This document shows positions 9,984 through 21,076 of a DNA stretch of 64,000 nt, in pieces. The DNA is from Nitrosovibrio sp. Nv17. Its GTDB lineage: Bacteria > Pseudomonadota > Gammaproteobacteria > Burkholderiales > Nitrosomonadaceae. The stretch covers positions 33,793-97,792 of the forward strand of contig NZ_FPIQ01000010.1 of NCBI RefSeq assembly GCF_900119085.1, read 5' to 3'. Below the pieces are notes generated by a model. That model was not told where the DNA came from. It searched no databases and worked only from the letters and a program-made list of their open reading frames with translations. The position numbers and the translations under genes were made by a program. Position 1 is the first letter of the stretch; every line of letters starts with the position of its first letter.

Positions 9984-10946
9984 ATGAGCACGGTCGACGA
10001 AAGTGGAAGCCACGCAACGGAGACGGGATCGAACGGCTCGGGCGCGCGCATCGGGGATGCGTTGCGCAGCGCCCGGCTGGCGCGCGGCATGAGCGTCGGC
10101 GATGCCGCCCGGCAGCTGCGTCTGTCGGTACGCCAGATCACGGCGCTGGAGCAGGACGACTACGACAAGCTCGCCGGCGGCACCTTTCTGCGCGGTTTCG
10201 TGCGCAACTATGCCAGGCTGTTGCAGATGGATGCAAAGCCCCTGCTGCAGCGGCTGGAGCAGTCCCAGCCCGCGGTGCCCGTCCAGACCATTTCGTATCG
10301 GACGGAAGGCATTCCCTTCCCGTCGGGCCAGGGTGGAGGAAAGCGCGGCCTGCTCATCGCCGCAGCAGTCATCCTGGTGCTGCTGCTGGCTTTCGAGATC
10401 CATGAAGGGGGCGGAGGCGGTGCCGGCGGACTGGCGTTCATGAAAACGGAACCCGGCGACGGGATCGGGCCGGTCGAGCCATCGCAGGATCGGTCGCCAT
10501 TTGCCGGTGACGCCGGTGACGCCGGCGACGCCGGGACAGGGACGGGCGGCGAACCGGCGAACCGGGCGGCGGCCGGTGAGGCGCCGGAGATATCCGCGCC
10601 GCTCCCGGCTCCAGTTCCCCGTACGCCCGGCGTGGGCACCGAACCGGCGGAAATCGCCGCACGCGCGCTGTTCGAGAGTCCGCCCCCGGAGCCGGTGACG
10701 GGAAAGGATGCGCTGCATCTCACTTTCGATGGCGAATCCTGGGTCGAGGTCAAGGATGACGATGGCAGGCTGCTGCTTTCCCGGATCAATCCCGCTGGCA
10801 CGCAACAGGTGCTGCGCGGCAAGCCGCCGTTCTTTCTCACGATAGGCAACGCCGCCCAGGTCAGACTGGTCTACAATAGCAGGCCGGTGGATCTGGCGCC
10901 TCATACCAATGCCTATGGCGGGACGGCGCGTCTTTCCATTCAATAG
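9984..10946 (+). CDS. rodZ: RodZ-like cytoskeletal/cell-shape protein
   Basis: Bitopic inner-membrane protein that links MreB to the elongation machinery. The cytoplasmic part (residues about 20-90) is an HTH_25 domain (IGDALRSARLARGMSVGDAA). One transmembrane segment follows (about 121-138, LLIAAAVILVLLLAFEI). The periplasmic side starts with a Gly/Pro/Ala-rich linker containing a GDAGDAGDAG run and ends in a DUF4115 domain (LHLTFDGESWVEVKDDDGRLL). The ATG at 9984 is preceded by a GGGGGC stretch; an in-frame ATG at 9969 would add five residues. In related genomes a pilF/pilW TPR gene often sits between rlmN and rodZ; it is absent here. ispG follows 33 bp downstream. Confidence 0.9.
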   Translation: MSTVDESGSHATETGSNGSGARIGDALRSARLARGMSVGDAARQLRLSVRQITALEQDDYDKLAGGTFLRGFVRNYARLLQMDAKPLLQRLEQSQPAVPVQTISYRTEGIPFPSGQGGGKRGLLIAAAVILVLLLAFEIHEGGGGGAGGLAFMKTEPGDGIGPVEPSQDRSPFAGDAGDAGDAGTGTGGEPANRAAAGEAPEISAPLPAPVPRTPGVGTEPAEIAARALFESPPPEPVTGKDALHLTFDGESWVEVKDDDGRLLLSRINPAGTQQVLRGKPPFFLTIGNAAQVRLVYNSRPVDLAPHTNAYGGTARLSIQ

Positions 10947-10979
10947 ATTTCCATATTTCGTAGGGTTATCGTACCAGCC

Positions 10980-12239
10980 ATGACCATGTCGCAAAGCATC
11001 TTTCCGCCCCGTCGCCACAGTGTCGGGGTGCGTGTGGGGACCGTCACGGTGGGCGGCGGCGCACCGGTGGTAGTGCAGTCCATGACCAACACCGATACCG
11101 AGGACGAGATCGCCACGACCACGCAGGTGGCCGAGCTCGCGCGTGCAGGATCGGAACTGGTGCGCATCACCGTCAACACCCCCGCCGCTGCCCAGGCGGT
11201 ACCGGGGATCCGCGCCCGACTCGACGACATGGGTTGCGACGTACCGTTGATCGGAGACTTCCATTTCAACGGCCACAAGCTGGTGACCGACTATCCGGCG
11301 TGCGCAAGGGCGCTGGCAAAGTACCGCATCAATCCCGGCAACGTGGGCCATGGCAGGAAGCGGGACGAACAGTTCTCCATCCTGATCGAGGCAGCCTGCA
11401 AGTACGGCAAGCCGGTGCGCATCGGCGTCAACTGGGGCAGCCTGGATCCGGAGCTGCTGGCCCGCATCATGGATGAGAATGCCAGATCCCCCGACCCGAA
11501 GGATGCGAAACTGGTCATGCGCGAAGCGATGATCACCTCCGCACTGGAGAGCGCCGCGCGGGCGGAGGAGATCGGGCTGGGACGCGACCGTATCATCCTG
11601 TCCTGCAAGGTCAGCGGTGTTCAGGACCTGATCGCGGTGTACCGCGATCTGGCGGCGTCCTGCGATCATGCGCTGCACCTCGGACTGACCGAGGCGGGGA
11701 TGGGCTCCAAGGGGATCGTCGCTTCCGCCGCCGCGCTGTCGGTGCTGCTGCTCGGCGGCATCGGCGACACCATCCGCGTCTCGCTGACACCGGATCCGGG
11801 GGGAGATCGCGCCCGCGAGGTGGTGGTGGCCCAGGAGATTCTGCAGACCACGGGGCTGCGGGCCTTCGTTCCGCTGGTGGCGGCATGCCCCGGCTGCGGA
11901 CGCACTACCAGCACCTACTTCCAGGAACTCGCGGAAAGCATACAAGGCTATGTGCGTACCCAGATGCCGGTATGGCGAGAGGAGTACGAGGGCGTGGAGA
12001 ACATGACCCTGGCAGTGATGGGGTGCGTGGTCAACGGCCCGGGGGAAAGCAAGCACGCCAATATCGGCATCAGCCTGCCCGGTTCGGGAGAAAGGCCGGT
12101 GGCGCCGGTCTATGTGGATGGACAAAAGTCGGTCACCCTGAAGGGCGACAATATCGCGGGCGAGTTCCGCCAACTCGTCGATGCATACGTACAGACGAGG
12201 TACCCGAGGAAGCAGGCCGTCGCAGCAGTCAGGCAATGA
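10980..12239 (+). CDS. ispG: 4-hydroxy-3-methylbut-2-en-1-yl diphosphate synthase (GcpE)
   Basis: Penultimate enzyme of the MEP isoprenoid pathway, converting MEcPP to HMBPP with a 4Fe-4S cluster. The 419-residue protein has the N-terminal TIM-barrel region ([13 protein letters not shown]) and C-terminal cluster ligands C303 and C306 (ACPGCGRT) and C349 ([10 protein letters not shown]). The ATG at 10980 is chosen; an in-frame ATG at 10986 is equally possible. Its stop codon overlaps the hisS start in an ATGA arrangement, indicating translational coupling. The product pathway also feeds the squalene-type enzyme encoded at 39.1 kb. Confidence 0.98.
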   Translation: MTMSQSIFPPRRHSVGVRVGTVTVGGGAPVVVQSMTNTDTEDEIATTTQVAELARAGSELVRITVNTPAAAQAVPGIRARLDDMGCDVPLIGDFHFNGHKLVTDYPACARALAKYRINPGNVGHGRKRDEQFSILIEAACKYGKPVRIGVNWGSLDPELLARIMDENARSPDPKDAKLVMREAMITSALESAARAEEIGLGRDRIILSCKVSGVQDLIAVYRDLAASCDHALHLGLTEAGMGSKGIVASAAALSVLLLGGIGDTIRVSLTPDPGGDRAREVVVAQEILQTTGLRAFVPLVAACPGCGRTTSTYFQELAESIQGYVRTQMPVWREEYEGVENMTLAVMGCVVNGPGESKHANIGISLPGSGERPVAPVYVDGQKSVTLKGDNIAGEFRQLVDAYVQTRYPRKQAVAAVRQ

Positions 12240-13504
12240 CCCGATCCATCCAGGCCATCCGCGGGATGAACGACGTCCTGCCCGACCAGGCGTATCTGTG
12301 GGAATTCTTCGAGCAGACCGTGCGGGAGTGGATGGCATCCTATGGATACCGCAACATCCGCATGCCCATCGTCGAACAGGCCGACCTGTTCGTGCGTTCC
12401 ATCGGAGCGGTGACCGACATCGTCGAGAAGGAGATGTATGCCTTCGACGACAGTCTCAATGGCGACAGGCTGGCGCTGCGCCCGGAGGGCACCGCTTCCT
12501 GCGTGCGTGCGGTGCTGGAGCACAGCCTGCTGTACGGTGGACCCCAGAGGCTGTACTATTCCGGACCCATGTTCCGCCATGAGCGTCCGCAGAAAGGTCG
12601 CTACCGCCAATTCCACCAGGTGGGGGTCGAAGCGCTGGGCTATCCCGGCCCGGACATCGATGCCGAGCTCATCGTCATGTGCGCGGATCTGTGGAAGAGG
12701 CTGGGCGTTCCGGGGGTGCGCCTGGAGATCGGCACGCTGGGCAGCCTCGAGGCGCGCACCCTGTACCGGTCGCGGCTCATCGGATACCTGGAACGGCACC
12801 TGGGCAGGCTGGACGAGGATGCGCGCAGGCGCCTGCACAGCAACCCCCTGCGGATACTCGACAGCAAGAATCCGCAGATGCAGGCGGTGATCGAGGCTGC
12901 CCCCCGGCTGCTGGACGATCTGGACCAGGACTCGCTGGAGCATTTCGAGGCGCTGCAGCGCCTCCTGCGCGCACAGGGCGTGGCGTTCGAGATCAATTCC
13001 CGGCTGGTCAGGGGACTGGACTACTACAACCGCACCGTGTTCGAGTGGGTCACGGACCGGCTGGGGGCACAGGGCGCCGTGTGTGCCGGCGGGCGCTACG
13101 ATGGCCTGCTGGAACAGATCGGCGGCAAGGCGGCGGCCGCGCCCGCGTGCGGTTTCGCCATGGGGGTGGAGCGGGTGCTCGCGCTGATGCTGGAATCGGG
13201 CGGCGAGATCCCGCATGCCGTGCCCGATGCGTACGTGGTGCACCAGGGCGAGGCGGCGCAGGCGGTTGCGTGGAAAACCGTCCGTTATCTGCGCGACAGG
13301 GGGTTTCGGGCGATCCTTCACTGCGGAGCCGGCAACTTCAAGGCGCAGATGAAGAAAGCGGACAGCAGCAACGCACGTTATGCGATCATCATCGGCGAGG
13401 ACGAGGTGCGGGCGGAGGAGGTCAGCGTCAAGCCCCTGCGCTCGGGGGCGCCGCAGGCACGGATCGGCCTCGCAGCAGCGGGCGATCTGCTCGGACGAGG
13501 CTGA
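12236..13504 (+). CDS. hisS: Histidyl-tRNA synthetase
   Basis: Class II aminoacyl-tRNA synthetase charging tRNA-His; cytoplasmic. The 422-residue chain begins [18 protein letters not shown]. Motif 2 is [16 protein letters not shown], the histidine-binding box is [14 protein letters not shown], and motif 3 is [12 protein letters not shown]. The C-terminal anticodon-binding domain follows from about residue 330. The ATG at 12236 overlaps the ispG stop. The yfgM-like gene starts 32 bp downstream, so hisS probably belongs to the same transcript as ispG and bamB. Confidence 0.98.
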   Translation: MTRSIQAIRGMNDVLPDQAYLWEFFEQTVREWMASYGYRNIRMPIVEQADLFVRSIGAVTDIVEKEMYAFDDSLNGDRLALRPEGTASCVRAVLEHSLLYGGPQRLYYSGPMFRHERPQKGRYRQFHQVGVEALGYPGPDIDAELIVMCADLWKRLGVPGVRLEIGTLGSLEARTLYRSRLIGYLERHLGRLDEDARRRLHSNPLRILDSKNPQMQAVIEAAPRLLDDLDQDSLEHFEALQRLLRAQGVAFEINSRLVRGLDYYNRTVFEWVTDRLGAQGAVCAGGRYDGLLEQIGGKAAAAPACGFAMGVERVLALMLESGGEIPHAVPDAYVVHQGEAAQAVAWKTVRYLRDRGFRAILHCGAGNFKAQMKKADSSNARYAIIIGEDEVRAEEVSVKPLRSGAPQARIGLAAAGDLLGRG

Positions 13505-13536
13505 AGCCGAACGGGATATTACTGACGGGGAATCGG

Positions 13537-14175
13537 ATGGCGATCTACGATCTGGAAGAACAGGAGAAGATAGACGGTCTCAAGTCCTGGTGGGAGGCCA
13601 ACGGCACGCTGGTGATCATATTCGTCGCGACCCTGATCGCCACGACCGCGGGCTACCGGATTTGGAAGCACTATACGGCGCAGCAGACGGAACAGGCGGC
13701 GGAACTCTATGCCTCGCTGTTGCAGGTCGATGCCGACGGCGATCCCAAAAAGACCGGCGACGCGGCGCATCTGCTGATGGAAGGCTATCCCGCCAGCGGC
13801 TACGCGGCCCGCGCCGCCCTGATCTCGGCGCGGGCAAGCTTCGAGGCGGGGGACAGGCAGACCGCCAAAGGCCGCCTGCAGTGGATACTGGACAATGTCA
13901 AGGAAGAGGAGTTGAAGGATCTGGCGCGCCTGCGGCTGGCGGGGATCCTGCTGGACGAGGAGCGGTACGACGATGCCCTGCGACTGCTGGACACCGGACA
14001 CGGTCCATCCTTCGACGGCCTGTACGCGGATCTCAAGGGCGACATCCTGGTTTCGGCAGGGAAGCCCGCCGAGGCGGTTGCCGCCTATCGGGCCGCACTC
14101 GGCAGACTTGAACAGGACGGTGTCTACCACGGTATCGTCCAGATGAAGCTCGATGCACTGGCGGAGGGTGGATAG
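13537..14175 (+). CDS. yfgM: YfgM-type membrane-anchored TPR protein
   Basis: A 212-residue protein with a short cytoplasmic N-terminus, one transmembrane segment (about residues 24-42, TLVIIFVATLIATTAGY) and a periplasmic region with tetratricopeptide-like repeats (for example YAARAALISARASFEAGDR). YfgM of E. coli associates with the SecYEG translocon and the chaperone PpiD. A ppiD homologue is present in this window at 47.7 kb. The position between hisS and bamB is the conserved one for this family. The ATG at 13537 follows a GACGGGGAA stretch. Confidence 0.88.
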   Translation: MAIYDLEEQEKIDGLKSWWEANGTLVIIFVATLIATTAGYRIWKHYTAQQTEQAAELYASLLQVDADGDPKKTGDAAHLLMEGYPASGYAARAALISARASFEAGDRQTAKGRLQWILDNVKEEELKDLARLRLAGILLDEERYDDALRLLDTGHGPSFDGLYADLKGDILVSAGKPAEAVAAYRAALGRLEQDGVYHGIVQMKLDALAEGG

Positions 14176-14215
14176 AACGCCCGGCCTGCGATCCGCGCAT
14201 GGAAAGGCGGCTGCA

Positions 14216-15490
14216 ATGAAGCACTCCTGCCGGATCGTCCGCGGCGGATTCATGCAGGCGATCGCCGCCGTCACGGGCCGGCTTCCACGACGGGCCACCG
14301 TGCTCGTGCTCTCAGGGATCCTGATCCTTGCGGGGTGTGCGAACGTCATCGACATGGGGCGCGATCTGGCCCGGGATCTCTCGGATATCGATGTCGAGGG
14401 CATGAGTGGCGGCCTCATAGGCGGCAATACCTTCGAGTTCAGCCCGGAGCAGGCTGCCCAGCTGGAAAGGATCCCCAAGATTCCCCTGTTGTGGCGAGGC
14501 GACATTGAGGAAAGCCGGGTCATGGGATTCATGCCGGTGGCCGAGGGCGGGGCCGTCTATGCGGCGGGAGCGAATGGGTTGATGGTGCGTTTCGACCCCG
14601 CCACCGGCCGGCAGGAGGGCCGTGTCGATACCAAGCGCCCGTTGTCCGGCGGTGTGGGAACGGGGGAAGGCATGCTGTTGCTCGGCACCCTCAAGGGCGA
14701 GGTCCTGGCATATGGCAGTGATGATGGCAAGTTGCGCTGGACGGCGCGGGTATCGACCGAGGTGCTGAGTCCGCCACGGGCGGCAAATGGCATGGTTGCG
14801 GTGCGCAGCGGGGATGGCCGGATATTCGGCCTGGAAGCCGGCAGCGGCAAGCGCAGGTGGATCTACCAGGGAGCGACGCCATCCCTGATGGTGCGCAGCT
14901 TTGCCGGGGTGCTGATCCTGCGGGACCGCGTGTACGCCGGGTTCGCGGGCGGCAGGCTGGTGGCGCTGGATCTGGAGAACGGCAGGGTCGTCTGGGAGGC
15001 GGTCGTGTCGCGGGCGCGCGGCGCCACCGAACTGGAGCGGGTGACGGATATCACCGGCCTGCCGGTGGTCGACGACTACCGCATCTGCGCAGTGGCCTAT
15101 CAGGGACGAGTGGCCTGCTTCGACCTCGATCGCGGCAATCCGATCTGGACACGGGATGCATCGAGCAGCGCGGGTCTCGCCATGAACGATCACCACGTCT
15201 ACGTGAGCGATGCAAAGGGTGCAGTCATCGCCTACGACAAGAACGTGGGCACCGATATCTGGAAGCAGGAGCTGCTCGCCGGCGTTCAGCTGTCTCCGCC
15301 GCTGGTGCGGGATGCGTACGTGGTGGTTGGCGATTCCATGGGATATGTGAATGTCATCAGAAGTGACACAGGCAGCATCGTGGCACGCGTTGCCACCGAT
15401 GGAAGCGCCATCGTGGCCCGCCCGCTTCCGTTGCCCGACGGCGTCCTGGTACAGACCAGGATGGGGGGATTGTATGCCTTTGGCATTTAA
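14216..15490 (+). CDS. bamB: Outer membrane assembly lipoprotein BamB
   Basis: Lipoprotein subunit of the BAM complex that inserts beta-barrel proteins into the outer membrane. The lipobox is LILAGC; the lipidated cysteine is C41 with the ATG at 14216, or C29 if translation starts at the in-frame ATG at 14252, which would give a more usual signal length. The mature part consists of repeated PQQ/WD-like blades (for example GLMVRFDPATGRQ, GRLVALDLENGRVVWE and GRVACFDLDRGNPIW) consistent with an eight-bladed propeller. der lies about 100 bp downstream, as in many proteobacteria. Confidence 0.96.
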   Translation: MKHSCRIVRGGFMQAIAAVTGRLPRRATVLVLSGILILAGCANVIDMGRDLARDLSDIDVEGMSGGLIGGNTFEFSPEQAAQLERIPKIPLLWRGDIEESRVMGFMPVAEGGAVYAAGANGLMVRFDPATGRQEGRVDTKRPLSGGVGTGEGMLLLGTLKGEVLAYGSDDGKLRWTARVSTEVLSPPRAANGMVAVRSGDGRIFGLEAGSGKRRWIYQGATPSLMVRSFAGVLILRDRVYAGFAGGRLVALDLENGRVVWEAVVSRARGATELERVTDITGLPVVDDYRICAVAYQGRVACFDLDRGNPIWTRDASSSAGLAMNDHHVYVSDAKGAVIAYDKNVGTDIWKQELLAGVQLSPPLVRDAYVVVGDSMGYVNVIRSDTGSIVARVATDGSAIVARPLPLPDGVLVQTRMGGLYAFGI

Positions 15491-15591
15491 TGGGCTCGGT
15501 CACGCCGTATTTTCCCGTATCCTGATTGCAGATGCCGCCCATCGTCGTTTCCGTGCAATGGCGGAGAAATACGAACCCGCCAGGATGCGCA

Positions 15592-16998
15592 GTGGCCCAT
15601 AAGCCCACTCTGGTGCTGGTGGGGCGGCCCAATGTCGGCAAGTCTACGCTCTTCAACCGCCTGACTCGCAGCCGCGATGCCATCGTGGCGGATATCCCGG
15701 GCCTGACGCGGGATCGCCACTACGGCCAGGGCAGGTACGGCGAGAAACCCTACCTGGTGGTCGATACCGGGGGGTTCGAGCCGATGGCGAAGGATGGCAT
15801 CCTGCACCAGATGGCATCCCAGACCCGGCAGGCGGTGGATGAGTCCGATCGGGTATTGTTCATCGTCGATGGCAGGACGGGCCTGGCATCGCATGACAGA
15901 GTGATCGCGGAGCAGTTGCGCCGGACCGGTCGCGCCATCATGCTGGTGGTGAACAAGGCCGAAGGCATGGCACGATCGATCGTCGCCGCCGAATTCCACG
16001 AGCTTGGGCTGGGGGATCCGTGCGTGATTTCCGCCGCGCATGGCGACAACGTGGATGAGCTGGTGGAGCGGGCACTGGCGGATTTTGCTGCCTTCCAGGA
16101 GGAGGAGGCAGAGGTACGGTATCCGAAGATCGCCATCGTGGGACGCCCCAACGTGGGAAAATCGACCCTTTTGAATGCGTTGCTGGGTGAAGACCGCGTC
16201 ATCGTGTCGGACCAGCCCGGCACCACCCGGGACAGCATCCAGGTCGACTTCCACCACGGCGACCGTGCCTACCGGTTGATCGATACCGCCGGGCTGAGAC
16301 GGCGCGGGAAGGTGTTCGAGACCATGGAGAAATTCTCTGTAATCAAGACTCTGCAGTCTGTGGAGGAGGCCAACGTGGTCATTCTGGTGCTGGACGCGCG
16401 CAGCGAAATCTCCGAACAGGACGCGCATATCGCCGGTTTCATCCTCGAAAGCGGGCGGGCGCTGGTGGTGGCCGTCAACAAGTGGGAGCGCCTGGAGCCT
16501 GATCGGCGCGATCTCGTCAAGGCGGCAATTGCCCGCAAGCTCACCTTCCTGTCGGTCTTCGCGAGGTTCCACTACATTTCGGCGTTGCTGGGGCAAGGAG
16601 TGAAGGAATTGCTGCCGTCGGTCGACAAGGCATACGCGGCAGCGATGGCGGACCTGTCGACGCCGAAGCTTACCCGTATCCTGGCGGCGGCGGTGGAGAA
16701 GCAGCCTCCTCCGCGTGTCGGCATGCAGCGTCCCAAGCCGCGCTATGCCCATCAGGGTGGAAGCAATCCGCCGCTGATCGTGATCCATGGCAATGCCCTC
16801 GACAAGATCACGGAAACCTATCAACGCTACCTGGAGAACACCTTCCGCGAGGCCTTCGGGCTGATGGGCACGCCGCTGCGGGTGGTGTTCCGGTCGGGGA
16901 GCAATCCCTATGCCGAGAAGCGTGCCGGGCCCCTCAGCGAGGCGCAGGCGAGACACGCCCATCGCCGCCGCATGATCGGCAGGAAGAAATACGGATGA
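15592..16998 (+). CDS. der: Ribosome-associated GTPase Der (EngA)
   Basis: Tandem-domain GTPase needed for 50S subunit assembly. Two G domains are visible, each with a P-loop ([14 protein letters not shown] and [14 protein letters not shown]), a DTGG or DTAG box and an NK-type specificity motif (VVNKAEG, VVNKWER), followed by a KH-like C-terminal domain. The length is 468 residues with the GTG at 15592, which is preceded by CAGGA at 15581-15585 and yields the family-typical start (V/M)[13 protein letters not shown]. An in-frame upstream start at 15526 would add 22 residues of poor family fit. The gene ends 38 bp before the convergent apaG. Confidence 0.97.
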   Translation: MAHKPTLVLVGRPNVGKSTLFNRLTRSRDAIVADIPGLTRDRHYGQGRYGEKPYLVVDTGGFEPMAKDGILHQMASQTRQAVDESDRVLFIVDGRTGLASHDRVIAEQLRRTGRAIMLVVNKAEGMARSIVAAEFHELGLGDPCVISAAHGDNVDELVERALADFAAFQEEEAEVRYPKIAIVGRPNVGKSTLLNALLGEDRVIVSDQPGTTRDSIQVDFHHGDRAYRLIDTAGLRRRGKVFETMEKFSVIKTLQSVEEANVVILVLDARSEISEQDAHIAGFILESGRALVVAVNKWERLEPDRRDLVKAAIARKLTFLSVFARFHYISALLGQGVKELLPSVDKAYAAAMADLSTPKLTRILAAAVEKQPPPRVGMQRPKPRYAHQGGSNPPLIVIHGNALDKITETYQRYLENTFREAFGLMGTPLRVVFRSGSNPYAEKRAGPLSEAQARHAHRRRMIGRKKYG

Positions 16999-17036
16999 AT
17001 GACTGAAGTGAAAACGCGGCAGCGGCGCGGGACCGG

Positions 17037-17420
17037 TCAGTGCAGGATGCGCGGCACGCTCAGGATGAACTCGGGAATGGCGGCGTCGAAGCGCAGGCCG
17101 TCCTCGGCGACCATCTGGTAGCTGCCCTTCATGGAGCCGACCGGCGTCGAGATGGCGGTTCCGCTGGTGTATTCAAAACTGTCGCCGGGTTTGAGCAATG
17201 GCTGTTCCCCGACCACGCCCAGCCCCCTTACCTCCTGTACCCCGCCTACGCCGTCCGCGATGATCCAGTGCCGGCTGATGAGCTGCGCCGGGACCGTGCC
17301 GGTGTTGGCAAGCAGGATGGTGTAGGCGAAGACATAGCGATCCGCCGCTTCGTCCGACTGCTCCGGAAGATAGGTGGTGTGAACGGTGACGACGATCTCG
17401 TACTTTTTTTCTTCGGTCAT
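17037..17420 (-). CDS. apaG: ApaG domain protein
   Basis: Small (127 residues) fibronectin-III-like protein of the ApaG family, often linked with Co2+/Mg2+ efflux or ApaH; its biochemical role is not settled. Family segments seen are LANTGTVPAQLISRHWIIADG, VVGEQPLLKPGDSFEYTSG and GSMKGSYQM. The ATG at 17420 gives the standard family length. It is convergent with der and divergent from rpe (156 bp between starts), the arrangement commonly seen in betaproteobacteria. Confidence 0.95.
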   Translation of the reverse strand: MTEEKKYEIVVTVHTTYLPEQSDEAADRYVFAYTILLANTGTVPAQLISRHWIIADGVGGVQEVRGLGVVGEQPLLKPGDSFEYTSGTAISTPVGSMKGSYQMVAEDGLRFDAAIPEFILSVPRILH

Positions 17421-17576
17421 TCCGGCATTCCACACTATTTTCGGGATCACGGCAAGGGCGGCGCCGCCGCGCGCCATCAGGCGGCCGGATGCGCCCTTTC
17501 CGGACTCCATTCCGGCTGTTAGCGTGGAACGTCCTTTACGGTTAAAATGATGCTTTTTTAATACAAGGAAGCCTTC

Positions 17577-18260
17577 ATGGCAAACTATCGCATCGCTCCC
17601 AGCATACTCTCGGCAAATTTCGCCAAACTGGGAGAGGAGATCACGGCTGTCATCGAGTCGGGCGCGGATATCATCCATTTCGACGTGATGGACAACCACT
17701 ACGTGCCCAATCTTACCATAGGCCCGCTCGTATGCGAGGCGATACGCCCCCTGACGGAAGCGCTGATCGACGTGCACCTGATGGTCGAACCGGTCGATCG
17801 GATCGTTCCGGATTTCGCCAAGGCGGGAGCCAACATCATTTCCTTCCACCCAGAGGCTTCCAGGCACATCGACCGCACCATTGGGCTCATCCATGAACAA
17901 GGTTGCAAGGCCGGTCTGGTGTTCAATCCGGCAACGCCCCTGCATTATCTCGACCATGTGCTCGACAAGCTCGATCTGGTGCTGATCATGTCGGTGAACC
18001 CCGGCTTCGGCGGGCAGAAGTTCATCCCGGAGGCGCTGCAGAAGCTGACGGCGGTGCGCCGACGCATCGATGCGAGTGGAAGGGACGTCATCCTGGAGAT
18101 CGACGGCGGGGTGAAGGTGGACAACATCGCCGAGATCGCGCGCGCCGGGGCCGACACTTTCGTGGCAGGTTCCGCCATCTACGGTGCCGGCAGGGACGAC
18201 GATCCGCACCGGTACGACAGCATCATCGCCGCGCTGCGCGCGGAACTGGCCAGGACCTGA
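17577..18260 (+). CDS. rpe: Ribulose-phosphate 3-epimerase
   Basis: Interconverts ribulose-5-phosphate and xylulose-5-phosphate in the pentose phosphate and Calvin cycles. The 227-residue TIM barrel carries the family motifs [41 protein letters not shown] and EIDGGV. The ATG follows ACAAGGAAG. TAAAAT at 17543-17548 is a plausible -10 element. It is followed by gph and trpE in the same direction, a classical proteobacterial order in which these genes are often co-transcribed. Confidence 0.98.
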   Translation: MANYRIAPSILSANFAKLGEEITAVIESGADIIHFDVMDNHYVPNLTIGPLVCEAIRPLTEALIDVHLMVEPVDRIVPDFAKAGANIISFHPEASRHIDRTIGLIHEQGCKAGLVFNPATPLHYLDHVLDKLDLVLIMSVNPGFGGQKFIPEALQKLTAVRRRIDASGRDVILEIDGGVKVDNIAEIARAGADTFVAGSAIYGAGRDDDPHRYDSIIAALRAELART

Positions 18261-18350
18261 GGCCAGTCGGCCAGGAACAGCGCCACAGCCCGCTCCAGCC
18301 CAGCCGGGCAGGCATATCCCGAACGAAGCACCCACCGGAGACGATTCCCC

Positions 18351-19091
18351 GTGAACCAGGATATTTCGCATGCTGCAGGGATTTCACCCATCAACGGCGC
18401 AGTCGGTACGGATGCACGCCCCGTGGCGGTCAAGGCAGTGATGATCGACCTGGACGGCACGCTGCTGGACACCGCCCCCGATCTTGCGTTGGCGGCCAAT
18501 CTCATGCTGAAGGAACTGGGCAGGCGGGAATTGCCGCTGGAGACCATCCGCTCCTATATCGGCAAGGGCATCCGAAGGCTGGTGGCCCGCGCGCTGACGG
18601 CCAGCCCGGACGGCGAGCCCGGCGAGGAGTTGCTCGCCCGCGCCATGCCGATCTACGAACGCCACTACGCTGCGGTGCTGTACGCCAGCACGCGCCCCTA
18701 TCCAGGCGTCGTGGAGGGGTTGGAAGTGCTGCGGGCAGCGGGCTTTCATCTCGCCTGCATCACCAACAAGGCGGAAGCGTTCACCTTGCCGCTGCTGCGT
18801 GCCGCGGGCCTGATCGACTACTTCGGCATCGTGCTGTCGGGCGACAGCCTGCCGAAAAGAAAACCCGATCCGATGCCCCTGCTGCACGCTTGCCGGCTTT
18901 TCGGCATCGCGCCCCACGAGATGGTCCTGATCGGTGATTCGCTGAACGATACCCAGGCGGCCCGTGCGGCGGGGTGCCATGTTTTCTGCGTCCCCTACGG
19001 CTATAACGAGGGACGCGACGTGCGTGAACTGGATTGCGATGCCTTCGTCCCATCCATCTCCGCCGCCGCCGCGCTGCTGCGCGGGCAGTGA
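18351..19091 (+). CDS. gph: Phosphoglycolate phosphatase (HAD family)
   Basis: Dephosphorylates 2-phosphoglycolate, a by-product of DNA repair or of Rubisco oxygenation. The 246-residue protein has HAD motif I ([11 protein letters not shown]), motif II around CITNK, and motif III/IV (KRKPDP and [12 protein letters not shown]). About 25 poorly conserved residues precede motif I. The start used is GTG at 18351 after CCGGAG at 18335-18340; the spacing is long, so the start is moderately sure. Position between rpe and trpE supports the assignment. Confidence 0.94.
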   Translation: MNQDISHAAGISPINGAVGTDARPVAVKAVMIDLDGTLLDTAPDLALAANLMLKELGRRELPLETIRSYIGKGIRRLVARALTASPDGEPGEELLARAMPIYERHYAAVLYASTRPYPGVVEGLEVLRAAGFHLACITNKAEAFTLPLLRAAGLIDYFGIVLSGDSLPKRKPDPMPLLHACRLFGIAPHEMVLIGDSLNDTQAARAAGCHVFCVPYGYNEGRDVRELDCDAFVPSISAAAALLRGQ

Positions 19092-19218
19092 TGACGAATG
19101 CGTCCATGGGAGAGGGAGGGCATGTGCAGGCCGGGTGCCGCTGGCGTCCGCAACTGTGGCGCTGGCATCTCTGAATCCAGCATCCCATCCCTTCCTTCTT
19201 TTCCATGGAGCCGCACGC

Positions 19219-20709
19219 ATGACCGAAACCGAATTCATCGACCTGGCAGAGCAGGGGTACAACCGCATTCCGGTGGTGCTGGAGACGCTGGCCGATCTCG
19301 ATACGCCCCTGTCCATCTATCTCAAGCTTGCCAACCGTCCGTACTCGTACCTGCTGGAGTCGGTGCAGGGAGGCGAGCGCTTCGGGCGCTATTCCTTCAT
19401 CGGACTGCCTGCCGTCACGCGCATCGAGGCGCAGGATAACCGGGTCAGGATCATCGATGGCAGCGGCTCCCAGGAGATCGAGTCGGAAGATCCGCTGAAT
19501 TTCGTGGCATCCTACCTCTCGCGCTTCAAGGTGGCTGTCTGCCCCGGCCTGCCGCGTTTCTGCGGCGGCCTCGCCGGATACTTCGCCTACGACACCGTAC
19601 GCCGTATCGAGCGCAGGCTTGCCAGGGGCGCCGGTCCGGGCAGACTCTGCACGCCCGATATATCGCTGCTGCTATCGGAAGAATTGGCCGTGGTGGACAA
19701 CCTGTCCGGCAAGCTCTACCTGATCGTGTATGCGACCCCGGGGCCCGCCGGAGAAGGAGGCGCCGGGGCATCGTACCGGGCTGCGCGGGAACGCCTGAAG
19801 AACCTGCTGTCCGGCTTGCGCCAGTCGGTGGAGATTCCCGTCGAGACGCCGAGCCGTCCCTCTCCCGCCGTCTCGGAGTTCGACGAGGCGGCCTTCATTG
19901 ACGCGGTGAAGCGCGCCAAGCGCTACATCTTCGACGGCGACATCATGCAGGTGGTGCTGTCGCAACGTTCCAGCAAGCCTTACGCCGCTTCGCCCCTGGC
20001 GCTCTACCGTGCGCTGCGCGGCCTCAATCCCTCTCCCTACATGTTCTATTATCACTTTGGCGGATTCCACGTGGTGGGCGCCTCACCCGAAATCCTGGTA
20101 CGCCTCGAAGGCGATACGGTGACCGTTCGGCCCATCGCCGGTACCCGCCCACGTGGAAGCACTCCCGAGGACGACGCGGCGCTCGCCGCCGAGCTGCTTG
20201 CCGATCCGAAGGAGCGGGCCGAGCACCTGATGCTGATGGATCTGGGACGCAACGACATAGGGCGCGTGGCGCGCACCGGATCGGTGAAGGTGACCGAGAA
20301 CATGGAGATCGAACGCTATTCCCATGTCATGCATATCGTTTCCAACGTGGAAGGGACGCTCAAGCCGGGATTGAACGCGATGGACGTGCTGCGCGCCACC
20401 TTTCCGGCGGGGACCGTCAGCGGTGCGCCTAAGGTGCGGGCGATGGAGATCATAGATGAGCTCGAGGCTTCCAGAAGGGGCGTCTACGCCGGGGCGGTGG
20501 GTTACCTCGGGTTCAACGGCGACATGGATCTTGCCATCGCCATCCGCACTGCCGTCATCAAGGACGGGAGGCTGTACGTCCAGGCCGGCGCCGGCATCGT
20601 CGCCGATTCCATTCCCGAGAGTGAGTGGATCGAGACGCAGAACAAGGCCAGGGCGGTGCTGCGAGCAGCGGAAATCGCCGAGAACGGGCTGGACAGCAGG
20701 ATCGAATAG
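19219..20709 (+). CDS. trpE: Anthranilate synthase component I
   Basis: Makes anthranilate from chorismate with the glutaminase TrpG; first step of tryptophan synthesis. The 496-residue protein begins [19 protein letters not shown]. It has the LLES tryptophan-binding segment ([11 protein letters not shown]), which implies feedback inhibition, and the chorismate-site motifs PIAGTRPRG and [24 protein letters not shown] at 19205-19209 precedes the ATG at 19219. trpG, trpD and trpC, which often follow trpE in betaproteobacteria, are not here: an intergenic region and an XRE regulator follow instead. No leader peptide or attenuator was recognised upstream. Confidence 0.97.
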   Translation: MTETEFIDLAEQGYNRIPVVLETLADLDTPLSIYLKLANRPYSYLLESVQGGERFGRYSFIGLPAVTRIEAQDNRVRIIDGSGSQEIESEDPLNFVASYLSRFKVAVCPGLPRFCGGLAGYFAYDTVRRIERRLARGAGPGRLCTPDISLLLSEELAVVDNLSGKLYLIVYATPGPAGEGGAGASYRAARERLKNLLSGLRQSVEIPVETPSRPSPAVSEFDEAAFIDAVKRAKRYIFDGDIMQVVLSQRSSKPYAASPLALYRALRGLNPSPYMFYYHFGGFHVVGASPEILVRLEGDTVTVRPIAGTRPRGSTPEDDAALAAELLADPKERAEHLMLMDLGRNDIGRVARTGSVKVTENMEIERYSHVMHIVSNVEGTLKPGLNAMDVLRATFPAGTVSGAPKVRAMEIIDELEASRRGVYAGAVGYLGFNGDMDLAIAIRTAVIKDGRLYVQAGAGIVADSIPESEWIETQNKARAVLRAAEIAENGLDSRIE

Positions 20710-21076
20710 GCGCACACAGCGGAAGACCGTCGTTATCCGCCATGGAAGCAGGCGGTTTCAGCTCATATGGACGTAACAACATTTGACAATGTGGTAAGAT
20801 CTATATTAGGCTCTACAGTAATTTTCTTCGGGTGGCCGGAAAGGTGATGATCGATCCGGCGGCCCGTCTGGCGGGCATGGTTGCCGGTTTCCGATTTGAT
20901 CCGATTTACGGGAACCCTCGGGGGAGATCCGGGGACCCGATTCCAGGGTGGTGCGTCACAGTCATGCGGCATAAGATCATGCGGCTAATCCTTATAACGG
21001 ATGCACCCTGGCGGTGTATCCACGATCACGAAAATGATGTCATGCATCAGGGTATCGCGCTCATGAGCGCGTATGC
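20710..21076. other. Intergenic region between trpE and the XRE regulator
   Basis: A stretch of 367 bp with no convincing gene. It holds a TTGACA hexamer at 20783-20788 followed by AT-rich sequence (TATATT at 20802-20807, TATTAG at 20804-20809), a promoter-like pair with short spacing of 13-15 bp. A TATAAC hexamer lies at 20993-20998. The palindrome annotated at 21056-21071 closes the region. An open frame across 20832-21110 has no family resemblance and no ribosome binding site. Confidence 0.5.
21056..21071. promoter_or_regulatory. Perfect 16-bp palindrome, candidate operator of the XRE regulator
   Basis: CGCGCTCATGAGCGCG reads identically on both strands and lies 5 bp before the first possible start codon (21077) of the XRE-type gene. 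Small Cro/CI-like proteins often repress their own promoter through such dyads. Function as an operator is inferred from position and symmetry only. Confidence 0.5.

Noticed and set aside
10501..10540. Short direct repeats (GCCGGTGACGCC type)
   Set aside because: They encode the low-complexity GDAGDAGDAG linker of RodZ and are not a regulatory repeat.
9717..12338. 873-codon minus-strand open frame opposite rodZ and ispG
   Set aside because: Antisense shadow of two well-supported genes.
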